Shown here: one piece after another, positions 39,001 to 51,100 of the stretch
Layout of the letters: every line of letters starts with the position of its first letter
Position numbering within the stretch: position 1 is the first letter of the stretch
Origin: Ctena decussata
Taxonomy: Eukaryota; Mollusca; Bivalvia; Lucinida; Lucinidae
DNA: 64,000 nucleotides
Reading direction: 5' to 3'
Assembly (NCBI GenBank): GCA_963989385.1
Contig: OZ022498.1
Span: 3,107,501-3,171,500 of the forward strand
Position numbers and translations under genes: made by a program
The notes under the pieces: model-generated
The model's input: the letters and a program-made list of their open reading frames with translations, nothing else
What the model was told of the DNA's origin: nothing
Database searches by the model: none

Positions 39001-42000
39001 CTGTTTGCCCAGTTAATTTTGTTTCAATTCCAAACAACTGACATATAAAGGAAACAATGTCACTGTCCGAATTAACCCGCTGTCCGAATTTACCCAACTT
39101 AACCCTATCTGGTCGATATTGATGTTTTAATTCACAATAGGATTGTATTAAACCATTATTAATAGTTTACATGTTTTTAAACGCCCGTTTTGAAAAAAAA
39201 CGGACGTATTATGACATGGCGCTGTCCGTCCGTCCGTCCGTCCGTCAACATTCTCGTGCGCACCATATCTCAGTAACCGTTAGAGATATCTTCATGAAAT
39301 TTTGTAGGCATATATATTAGGATGGGCCAAAGTGTCGCGTGCAGTAATAGTTGCTCCCCCTTCCTTAGTTTCCAAGTTATGCCCCTTTAATGAGTTTTAC
39401 CCTACTAGTCTTGTGCCCACCATAACTAGATAACCCTTTAGGGTGTCTTGATGAAACTTCATAGCAATGTGTATGAGGGTCTGACGATGTGTCGCGTATA
39501 AAAATTGGTGCTCTCCCTTTCTTCATTTTGGAGTTGCGTCCCTTTGATTAGATTTTTTAGCGGTTTTGTGTATACTGATCTTGTGCATTCAATAACTTGG
39601 TGACCATTTGAAATATCTTGATGAACTATATAGCAATGTGCATGATCACAAGACGGTGTGTCACATATAAAAATGGTTGTTCCCCCTTTCTTAATTTTGG
39701 ATTAACCTCTCTTTGATTAGTTTTTTAGGCTAGCTCCATTCCCCCATTCATTCCATAACTCGTTAACCCTTTGAAATATTTTAATGAAACTTTGTAGGAA
39801 TGTGTATAATTATGGGGCAATGTATCAAGAGCATGAACTACAACTCTGGCTTACTTTCTGAATTATCTGCCCTTGCATCAATATCCGTTTTACTCTGTAA
39901 GTCCGTAACCATCGGAAATAATTTAACAAATCTTTATGGTGATGTGTTTATTGTCAAGGGATGTGTAATGACCGAGAATGGTACTCTAGTTGACTTAGTT
40001 TATGAATTATCTCCCTTGTTTGACTTTGGCATTTCTCAGCTTCTGAGCTGCTTTACCCTTGAAGCTGATTTTTGGTATACTAATAGTATTTGATGTGTTA
40101 GATGTTTTAGTAACATAGCAGTCATTAATTACAAAGCTGTCTGCCTGTCAGTCATTCCAAAAATAATCTTGTTCATTCTGTATCTCCTTCATGACACTGA
40201 AACGGGCGTATTATACGCCGCTTACGAAGCTCTTGTTATAATGTTGTGTTAAATCTCATGAAAAGTCCCTGATATTTTCTGACAGATATTTAAATTAATT
40301 CTTTCTGTAATCATATTTTTTTCATATTTTTCACAGTTATAAAAACTGTACGTGTTTAAACCTGTTAATGCACATTTTTCTTACTTCATTTTTTTCCTTT
40401 TTCGGAATATCTCTGCTGTGTAATAGATTTTGCCTCACATGTAGAAAATGCAAAGCCCTATGTAGAACTTAATTTGTTCTAGCTGCTGGAACAAGGCTTC
40501 TGCCATTTATAGGCAGTCCTCATTATGGAGACTAAATAATCATACCTGTATAACAGACATTTTGCACCCGACGTAATAATGAAGATGATAGAAATGTTGT
40601 CCATTCATTCTTCTGATCAAACGCGCATCTCCGCTTTTAGTTTTCATTAGATTTTCATGAAACTTAGGATATTGTCATTTTTACCTGATTCGGATCAAAG
40701 TTTATCAAGGTCATGTTTGGGAATTTTTGTTAGAGTTACAACCCTTTATTTGTAAATCTGTTGAAATATTGTGGCTGCAACTTCTCCTTCAGGTGGACCT
40801 CCGTGGCTTAGTGGATAGGATATGAATCTACATATCAGGGCCCAGGGCCAAGGTTTACAAGCATTCCTTTAAATTAAGGGCGCTCTTAAATGTAAGATCA
40901 AAAATTTCATGTGTAAATTAAAACTAACACAAACTAAACTTATCTGATTTTTCTGTCTAATTACATTTCCATGATGTCAGTCAGTACGGTGATACAATAA
41001 CTGCGATTCTCAATATGATTTAAATACAGATTTTCTTAGAATGAAAATGGAGCAAAAAAGCCCATCAGTTGAACCCTGATGTGCGCTACCCAATGCGCTA
41101 AGATATGAGATTTGCACTGCATTTCAGGAACCTAGGCCATCGTGACCTATGATAACCTAATGGCATGTAATTTGATTGTTTGATGTATGTATACACTTAT
41201 GAAAAAAACCTTTAAAAGCCAAAATATGTTAAAGTCTAGTCTTATCTAATTACTGGTCTGTCCCATTACCTAACAAGGGGCCGTATTCATAAAGCCACTT
41301 AAGTCGTTGCTATGCTGTTGCTAAGGCTAAATATCTATAAAGGAGATTCCCTACAACTATGAAATTTGGTCTGGAGGAACAGTCTTTGTAAGACTGTTCC
41401 TCCAGAGCAAATTTCACAGTTGTAGGGAATCTCCCTCTAAGAAATTTAGCCTTAGCAACAGCATAGCAACCACTTAAGTCGTTTTATGAATACGACCCAA
41501 GGTCTTTGGTACACCGCAGATGACTTTCCACCTGAATAAGTTATCCTGTTTTGCCCTAGTTGTGGTGGCAAAGTTCATCATTATCCGTTCTTTAACATTG
41601 TTTTCACATCGCTTCGTCTGTCTGTCTCTTCTGTTTATTTTCCTTTCATTGTGCCCTGTATAATCATATTTGCTAAGCCGAACGATGCTTGTGTTTCCAA
41701 TTATTTTTGATTCCCGCTTCATTTTCACCGACTAGGTAATTCCTTCATTTATTGTAGATATCAACGAGTGCCAAACAACACCTTGTGGTAATGGAGGTGT
41801 TTGTTCCAATACAGTAGGGACTTTTACGTGTGACTGTTCTGGGACAGGTTTTGAAGGGGCAACATGTATGAGTGGTAAGTTTTTCATTTGATTTGTCTAC
41901 AAAGCTCTAGATAAGAGGGAGTATTTTGTGATAATAAGGGATATTTTTGTTACTTCTTCAAAGAAACATAAGTTGTGACATCTCATCTAAACCGTCTCGA

Positions 42001-45000
42001 CGAGACGGGTCAAATGAGGGGTCACAACATAAGGTTTCAATGAGAAATAAGAAAAAATATCCTTACTTATTTTCAAATACTCCATGTTAAATAGAGTAGT
42101 GATGCACATTTGGAATAGCAAAAAAAGTAGGAAGTACTGTCGAAGGGCTAGACTGGGCTATGTTTATTGGTACTTTATTCGCTGGTATCATTCAAACAAT
42201 GATGTCATGCAGAAATGCTGTAATCTTGACATTTGAAACTTTTACCGTAAAAGTATCAAGTATGTGGACAGTAAGCCTGAGCAAATAATGCAGTCCTAAA
42301 CAGACCATTCCTAAAGGGTCAACACTGAGGCCTTCTCAGTTGGACGGGGTCAGTGCTCCCTGAATCCATTCAAAAAATTACCAAATCAAATCTCCCCAAC
42401 CCAAACCCCAGCTCCCTGAAAATATGTGGTTATTGTCCCTATTATTATTTTTGCCCCTGACCCTGAAATCCCCAAAAAGAATACAGCTGCTCCCTTATAC
42501 ATGTATGTTGTCAAAGTTGTATGGCCTGAATTTGCATGTCATTGAAAAGAACTTTTCATTATTTTCATCGTGCGGGCATTCAGCAGATCTCTGCTTAAAC
42601 AAATATCAAAGCCCACTAACATTCAGCCCTCCGTTTTGTAGTTTAAAATGAAACATAGATAAAATAGATGTTTTGATTTATGTGGTTTCTTTTTAATTAG
42701 GGTAACTGAATGACTACCTGTTTGAGAAAGACCGTGCGCATCCTTTGCAAACCTTGTCAGGTTTTGTGTGGGCAGCCTGATTAAATGATAGACAATAATG
42801 AAAAATTAAAATAAATGGAATAAGTTTCAATAAAATATCAGAGGATGATGCGTTTATACGTAAGTTAATGATACACACTAGTAAAACTCTTTGACTTAGA
42901 GGCGTCACTTAAGGATAACATCTGTGGAACTGAGTTTAATAATGGGGAGGGGTCCATGTGTAATGTCTACGTCAGTTTTCTTTACATTTTGGCACAACGG
43001 CTACATAGGATGCTAACTATCTGTTCCAAAAAGTCACATGCTAGATGTGAAATTTTCTTCAAACGTGTGGTCAAATATTTTTCTTAAAGTCTTATAAAAT
43101 GCTACAAGCAGACAACTTAAATTCATACCCGAGGTTTATGCCCCAAAGTTTAAGTTATTGGATTTACCGAAAGAAAGATATGATTTTAACAAACTCAGAT
43201 TTGTATAACCCCTATTCAACGTAAGTAAAGAGTGAGAGACCAGAAAGACACAGCCATTAAACTACAAGAACACAATAAACATTATTCAGAACTATTGTTA
43301 AGATGCACCACACTTGACCTACTGGGAGGCGAGAGATCGCGGAGTAGGAAGGGGGGATAATTTAAGAGTAAATGTTGGTATATAATTAAAGGCGGAAGGT
43401 CTCGGGGGCACTGCCCCCTCTCACAAGAAGCCAAAACATTTCAGAAAATCATATTTTGTCAGTGCTCTTCAGCTCCCGAAAATTGCTCCCCAAAACAATG
43501 ACCAGTGCTTTCCCAGTTCCTTGAAAAGAAAAGGACTTTCCCCCCAGGTCTCCAAAACCACTGGGAGGTCCTCAACACTACCCGCCATTCTATCTGCATC
43601 CTCGATAGTAAAACCAAACTGTTCCACATTTAGGACAACTACAATATTTATTAAAGGTGTCTCAGTTGTTTAGAAATTTTATGATATACAATTTCATTTG
43701 CATTAAAACATTTGAGCCGCGACACGACAAAACAAACAAAGTGGTATGTGCGACCACCGGAGACTCAGAGCAGACTTGGCATTCGCCAAGTCTGATCAGA
43801 GTCTTCGCTGTGCGCTTAGAAGATAGCATAGGGTCTAAGTAAAGCATAGGGTCTAAGTAAACTCTATGCCGACATCGAAGTCTCTAATCAGATTGAGCGG
43901 CTGCCCAGGCTGATCTGAGTTTTCACTGGACGCATATGCCACTTTGTTAGTTTACTCGAGCAGCGGCTCATTTGCTTTATAAAGCCTCACTGACACGTTT
44001 TGAGGGCTAGGTTGTACTTCGTTTCCCGACCTACGTTTGGCAAAAATTGTACCCCGTTGTGTAAGTACTTAGGTATAAGAACGTTTCTAGAACGTTAAAG
44101 ATTAGTTTAACTACGATTTACTTCGTATTGCCCGTTTATCAAACCGCTTAGTGCCACGCTTTCAGACGGGACAAGAAGAGTTCACCTACCTACTACGATT
44201 TCGTACGTTTTACTAGGGACTACTAGGTAGTTTCCGGGATAACTACCTAGTTAAAGTGACTTTTGAGTAGGTATCGCAAAACATACCAGATCATAATAAA
44301 ACGCAGACTAAAACGTCACAAAACGTTATATTTTCATTCTCATTGCATTCATTGAAAAGCCCTATCCTAAATCATTAGAACGTAATGTAATTTATACTTC
44401 AATAACTACATCGGTTCACGCGACGCTACGTGAGCTTAAGTCACGTCAAAATGAACCATGGTTCTCTCAAATCTGATAGGAAGTAGGCGACGTTGTGACG
44501 TCGTTGACGCTGCTCCGTTGTTAGTAGAAAATATGTGTATAATTATTTTTCTGCTGTCTTAATAACTGTAGCCCTTATGTGAATCTGTGATGAGTTAATA
44601 GATAGATATAAGCAATGAACTCAATTTTTCTGGTGTTTATCGAAGTATAAACTACATTTGGTTGCTAGCAAAGTTTAGGTGAACGGGTTCACTTACTTTG
44701 CACGCGACCCAATGTAACTTATACTTCGATTAACACCAGAATAATGAAATTCATTCCTTAACTAAAACGTGGGCAAGCGTATATAATGCGTAGTATTACG
44801 TAGAGGACCTTCAGGTATGGCTACGCATTTAAAACGTTTCTTCTACGTTTTAGTAGGTTTTGACTACATTTTTACTTCGCATACATTAAGTTTTTTGAAA
44901 TGCTACGTTTAAGTTGAATTCTCAATTCAAACGTAGCTAAGCCACTTATGTAGCTATTTATATCCGTATATAATATGAATTCAGTACATTTTAAACGTAT

Positions 45001-48000
45001 ATTCTCGTTTTGGAACGTTTTAAATACATACAAAATCCTAGTCTTGAATACGTGACGGTAAGACTGGGGTATAGAGGAACTCTATGTTATTTTTGTGACG
45101 TTTATGTATTTATCTAATGCATTTCGGCTTCGTTTTAGTACGATACCTCGTTTTACTAGGTTTACGCTAGGTATATCAAAATGCCATGTTTTGCTTAAAC
45201 ATGCATACATAACTAGGCCACGTATTAAGCTGTACCTATGTACGTTTTCAAGTTACGTTTTACAGCGAAAACTGCCGTTTTGCACGTTTTAAAACGTAGT
45301 AAATCCTAGCCCTCGAAAGGTAACAGTGAGGCTGTGGCTTGGGGAAGAGTCGGGTAAATTCGGACAGCCGGGTAAATTCGGACTTATCATGACAAACAGT
45401 GAAAATCCAGATGAGACGGTTCATAATGTGCCGTCACATCAGGATTGTCACTGTTTGACCAGTTATTTTTGTTTTAGTTCCAAACAACTGACGTATAAAG
45501 GAAACAATGTGACTATCCGAATTTACCCCCATTTCCGAAGTTACCCAACTCTCCGCTAAACATCTACTTAATCTTAACTTTCCTTCTCTATATAGCAAAT
45601 TTAAAATCTGAGCCATGACTCGAGAAAATAAACAAAGTGGCATGTATCCCATGGAAAGTCTCAGATCAGGCTGGACATCTGCCTAGTCTGATCAGAGTCT
45701 GTGCTGTGGAGGCATAGAGGTAGCTTAGACCCTAAGCTACCCTTTAAACGCAGAACGAAGACTCTGATCAGACTGGACGGATGCCCAGCTGATCTGAGTC
45801 TTCGCTGGGCGCAAAGGTCCATTTGTTTTGGCGGCTCAAATGGTTCTGCGGTGGCCGTTAAAGTCGAACCACACCTCCTTAATGTGTGGATAAGACCTTC
45901 CGTCAAGTGGAAAAGAGCTGAGTACGGGCTGTTCAAGTCGGTGCTAGCTCTAAAGAAAACTTTCCCAAATGCACCACCTCCTTGTTGCTAAAATTGGTCA
46001 CAGTCACACTAATGAAATAGAAAGAACATACACACACTTATAAGGGTACAGCAGAAAACGAGGGTCGATTTATGAATTTTGTCTGTCAATTGACGTAGTT
46101 TATTTTATGTAGTCCACCATCACAATGACAATGAGCTGCGATACGACAAATTCAACATAGTGACATGTCGGCCAGCAAAGACTGAGGTGCCTGGTCTAAT
46201 CAGAGCAATGGCTGTCCGCATCGAGTAAATTAGACACTTGGCCAGCCTTGAAGCGCACAGCGAAGACTCTGGTCAGACTTGGCGGAAACCCCGGCTGATC
46301 TGAGTATTGGCTGGGCGCACATGCCACTTTGTTAGTTTTGTCGTGTCGCAGGCCAGTCATGACAGCTCCGTTGGTATCTGAGAAGTTTGGCTTGCTGTGT
46401 GGATGGGATATATGAGGTTTATAGAGGATCTTACACGAGTGGTCATTTTATATGAAATTTATGAAACGAGCCTTTGGCGAGTTTCATAAATTTTATATTA
46501 AATAACCACGAGTGTAAGATTCTGTTTATCATATGACCCTTTAAAATGGGACTTTAACGCCTTCAAACTGAACTGTATTTAAATAAAAAAACGCATTGTT
46601 GACATGGACGTTGTCAATGACGTTACGTTTACCCGCCAAAGTGTTATTCTATACACGTTTTCACGTGTGGTCATACGATATTTATGACACGGCGTTATTC
46701 ACTGAATACCAGCGACGTCATATGATAAATTGGGTTATGTGATCATTGCTTTGAAACTTGTAAAGAAATAGGACATTTTCAAAAAATAAAAGATACCGTC
46801 TTATAGGTGGTTGTCGTATGATACATATACAGGAACTAAACACAGTGTCGTGAGAGCAACCCCAAATATGTTGCGATATTTAAGCGCTAGTTAAAAACAA
46901 GCTTGGCGCTTACACCAATGTGGAAGCTCAAATTATATAAGATACACATGAAATATGATTTGATGACTGTCTGATGTACGTCTGGGTCTACATTAGTTAA
47001 ATGCCAGATGAGCTGACTTAAAATCCATAATTAAGTCAAACGTAATAATGCAAAGACTCCGATCAGACTGGGCGCATTTCAAGGCTAATGTGAGTCTTTG
47101 CGTGGCGCTCATGCCACTTTGTTCTTTTTGTCATGTCGCGGCTAAAATTTTTGTTGTTTTTATTGTAGATGTCAACGAGTGCTCATCAACACCTTGTGAT
47201 AATGGTGGTGTTTGTTCCAATACATTTGGAAGTTTTAATTGCGATTGTGACGGGACAGGGTATGACGGGGCCACATGTACAAACGGTCAGTTTATTAATC
47301 GTTATACATCTGTAAGTTGACTATTTGTGCAAGATAGTGCTGAATCGCTGTCTTCAAGGTATATGGGTATACGTTAAGGGCGTGGGGTGGGGGAGCGGCA
47401 CGGGAAAGCTCTGTATCTGAGCCATGTTTAGATTTAAAACCCATTTTTGAAACATATGCAATCATATGCAAACATTGTAGACCCAGTTCAAACGCCGTGT
47501 TCTGTGGCGTCTGATCAGGGTCTACACTGTTTGCTTACAGGAATATCTATGCAAAATAAAATACAAGAGAAAATTTACCAGAAGTTCCAAACACTAAAAA
47601 TGAACTCACCCAAATTAAAAGGTAGGCAAAATCACTTGTCAAGAAAAGGTTAAGCTTAAGCTGCGGTCTGTTCCAAGGCGGAAAGCTTTTATTGTTTGTT
47701 CTATGTCTAGCATTGCCGTCACCTATTTATCTGTTTAATTCGCTTTATGTTTTGTTGTATGATGTAACATGAAATAGTAGGTACAAAATAGATGTTTTAT
47801 TCATCAAGAAAGCAAGATTCTCATTAAACACTATTTAAACGTCTGCAGCAAAACTATACAAATATGGTGAAACGGCAAACTTAAACCTGGCATTTTACTG
47901 AATTTCCTTAAACAAGTAATAAACATTTATAACACGAAGAATATAAAGCAAACATAAAGAAAAAAGTTTTCAAATCTCACTGGTTTTAGAGTCATATGTC

Positions 48001-48062
48001 AATAATGGTCCCCAAATGACTTTGACATATTTGATTTATGCAATTAATGCAGCCAAGTATGA

Positions 48063-48121
<59 letters not shown>

Positions 48122-51100
48122 GTAATCTCATGTTTCTGGTATTCCTGATTTTGTTGTAGATATCAACGAGTGCCCATCAACACCATGTGACAATGGCGGC
48201 GTTTGTTCTAATACAATGGGAAGTTTTACTTGTAATTGTGCTGGAACCGGGTTTGAGGGGGGCACGTGTAGCAGCGGTGAGTTTTTTTTAGCTCACCTGA
48301 GCCTTTAGGCTCATAGGTGAGCTTATAGTATAGCCAGGCATCCGTCGTCCGTCCGTCCGTCCGTCCGTCCGTCCGTCCGTCGTCCGTCAACATTTTCAAA
48401 CATCTTCTCCTCCGAAACCACAGGGCCGATTGAAGCCATATTTCATATGGATCCTACCTAGGTCGGGGGAACGAAAGTTTGTTCCCGGTATCTGGGTCAC
48501 ATGACCAAGATGGCCGCCACGCCCATATATGGTAAAAACCCTTCAAAAATCTTCTTCTCCATAACAAGTAGGCCTATGACCTTGAAACTTGGTATGTAGC
48601 ATCGGGCATGCGGGCCCATCATAGTTTATACAAATGATGACCTTGGAATGACCTTGACCTAATTTACGGCATGGCCAACTTTGGTACGTTAGGCTTTTAT
48701 ATGGGAAAACGCTTAAACAGTGGATTTCTCAGAAACTATTTAAGTCTAAGGTTTAATACTTGGTATACATGATCGACTAAATGCCCAGATGAAGATATTA
48801 TGTCACAAAAGGTCAAGGTCATTCCGTCGGACCATCCGTCATCAAGATTTTCAAACATCTTCTCCTCTGAAACCACTGGGCTGATTGAAGCCAAATTTCA
48901 TAAGCAGCCTTCATGGGTTAGGGCAACGAAAGTTTGTTCGCGGTATCTGGGTCACATGACCAAGATGGCCGCCACGCCCATATATGGTAAAAACCCTTCA
49001 AAAATCTTCTTCTCCAGAACCAGTAGGCCTATGACCTTGAAACTTGGTATGTAGCATCGGGCATGCAGGCCTATCACAGTTTATACAAATCATGACCTTG
49101 CTTTGACCTTGACCTAATTTACGGCATGGTCAACTTTGTAACGTAAGGCTTTTAATGGGAAAACGCTTAAACAGTGGATTTCTCAGAAACTATTTAAGTC
49201 TAAGGTTTAATACTTGGTATACATGGTCGACTAAATGACCAGATGAAGATATTATGTCACTAAAGGTCAAGGTCATTCCGTCGGACCATCCGTCGTCAAG
49301 ATTTTCAAACATCTTCTCCTCTGAAACCACTGGGCTGATTGAAGCCAAATTTCATATGCAGCCTTCTTGGGTTAGGGCAACGAAAGTTTGTTCGCGGTAT
49401 CTGGGTCACAAGACCAAGATGGCCGCCACGCCCATATATGGTAAAAAAACCCTTCAAAAATCTTCTTCTCCAGAACCAGTAGGCCTATGACCTTGAAACT
49501 TGGTATGTAGCATCGGGCATGCAGGCCTATAACAGTTTGTACAAATCATGACCTTGCGTTGACCTTGACTTAATTTACGGCATGGTCAACTTTGTAATGT
49601 TAGGATTTTATATGGGAAAACGCTTAAACAGTGGATTTCTCAGAAACTATTTAAGTCTAAGGTTTAATACTTGGTGTTCATGGTCGACTAAATGACCAGA
49701 TGAAGATATTATGTCACTAAAGGTCAAGGTCATTCCGTCGGACCATCCGTCGTCAAGATTTTCAAACATCTTCTCCTCTGAAACCACTGGGCCGATTGAA
49801 GCCAAATTTCATACGCAGCCTTCATGGGTTAGGGGAACGAAAGTATGTTTGCGGTATCTGGATCACATGACCAAGATGGCCGCCACGCCCATATATGGTA
49901 AAAACCCTTCAAAAATCTTCTTCTCCAGAACCAGTAGGCCTATGACCTTGAAACTTGGTATGTGGCATCGGGCATGTAGGCCCATCATAGTTTGTACAAA
50001 TCATGACCTTGCTTTGACCTTGACCTAATTTACGGCATGGTCAACTTTGTAACGTTAGGCTTTTATATAGGAAAACGCTTAAACAGTGGATTTCTCAGAA
50101 ACTATTTAAGTCTAAGGTTTAATACTTGGTATGCATGGTCGACTAAATGACCAGATGAAGATATCCACTTAGGCTTTTATATGGGAAAACGCTTATATAG
50201 TGGATTTCTCAGAAACTATTTAAGTCTAAGGTACAATATGTGGTATATATAGTCAACCTAAATGACCAGGTGATGATATTATGTCACTGAAGGTCAAGGT
50301 CAATTTGTCGGTCTGTCCGTCATCAAGATTTTCAAAACATCTTCTCCTCTGAAACCACTGGTCTGATTGAAGCAAAATTTCATATGGAGTCTAAGTGTGA
50401 TCGGGGAATAAAAGTTTGTTCTCGGGATCTTGACCAAGGTGGCCGCCATGCCCATATATGGTAAAAACCCTTCAAAATCTTCTTCTCCAGAACCAAAAGG
50501 CGTATGACCTTGAAACTTGGTATGTAGCTTTGGGCACTCAAGCCCATTATAGTTTATACAAATGATCGTGCGTTGACCTTGACCTAATTTATGACACTGT
50601 CAATTTTGGTACATTATGTAGGCTTTTATATGGGAAAATGCTTAAACAGTGGATGTTTCAGAAACTATTTAAGTCTAAGGTACAGTATTTGGTATATATG
50701 GTTGACTAAATGACCAGACGAAGATATTTTGTCGTTAAAGGTCAAGGTCATTCTTTGACTTTTGTACAAGGTCATTGAGATTCTGTCACCCGTCAACATT
50801 TTCAAACATCTTCTCAGAGGCCACTGGGGTCAATTGAAGCCATATTTCACATGGAGCTTCACCGGCTTAAAGGAACCATAGTTTGTTCAGATGGTCTTGG
50901 TCACTTGACCAAGATGGCCACCATACCCATGTATGGTAAAAACTCTTCAAACGTCTTTTTCTCGAGAACCGAAAGGCCTATAACCTTGAAACTTGGTACC
51001 GGTATGTAGCATTGGGCACTCAGGCCCATCATAGTTTATACAAATGATAACTGTATTTCATATGGAGCTTTTATACTGGGTCAAAGGAATCAAAGTTTGT

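Larger units (their letters stand above)
37103..41757 (+). other. Intron 15
   Basis: Carries a family-1 MITE, the 38430 dispersed repeat, a family-2 MITE, a tandem-like element (39181-40238), tRNA-like SINE remnants (40791-41110) and a long palindrome (41277-41498). 37230-37830 shows nothing recognisable. Confidence 0.65.

Noticed and set aside
48800..50028. Three similar ORFs (78-105 aa, starting MSQKVKV or MSLKVKV) in a row
   Set aside because: They are one frame through a 455-bp internal repeat of the CTCACCTG element, with no splice context or domain. The similarity comes from the DNA repeat.
48393..50800. Regularly spaced repeats resembling a CRISPR array
   Set aside because: Units are about 455 bp with no short repeat/spacer structure, in a eukaryotic intron.
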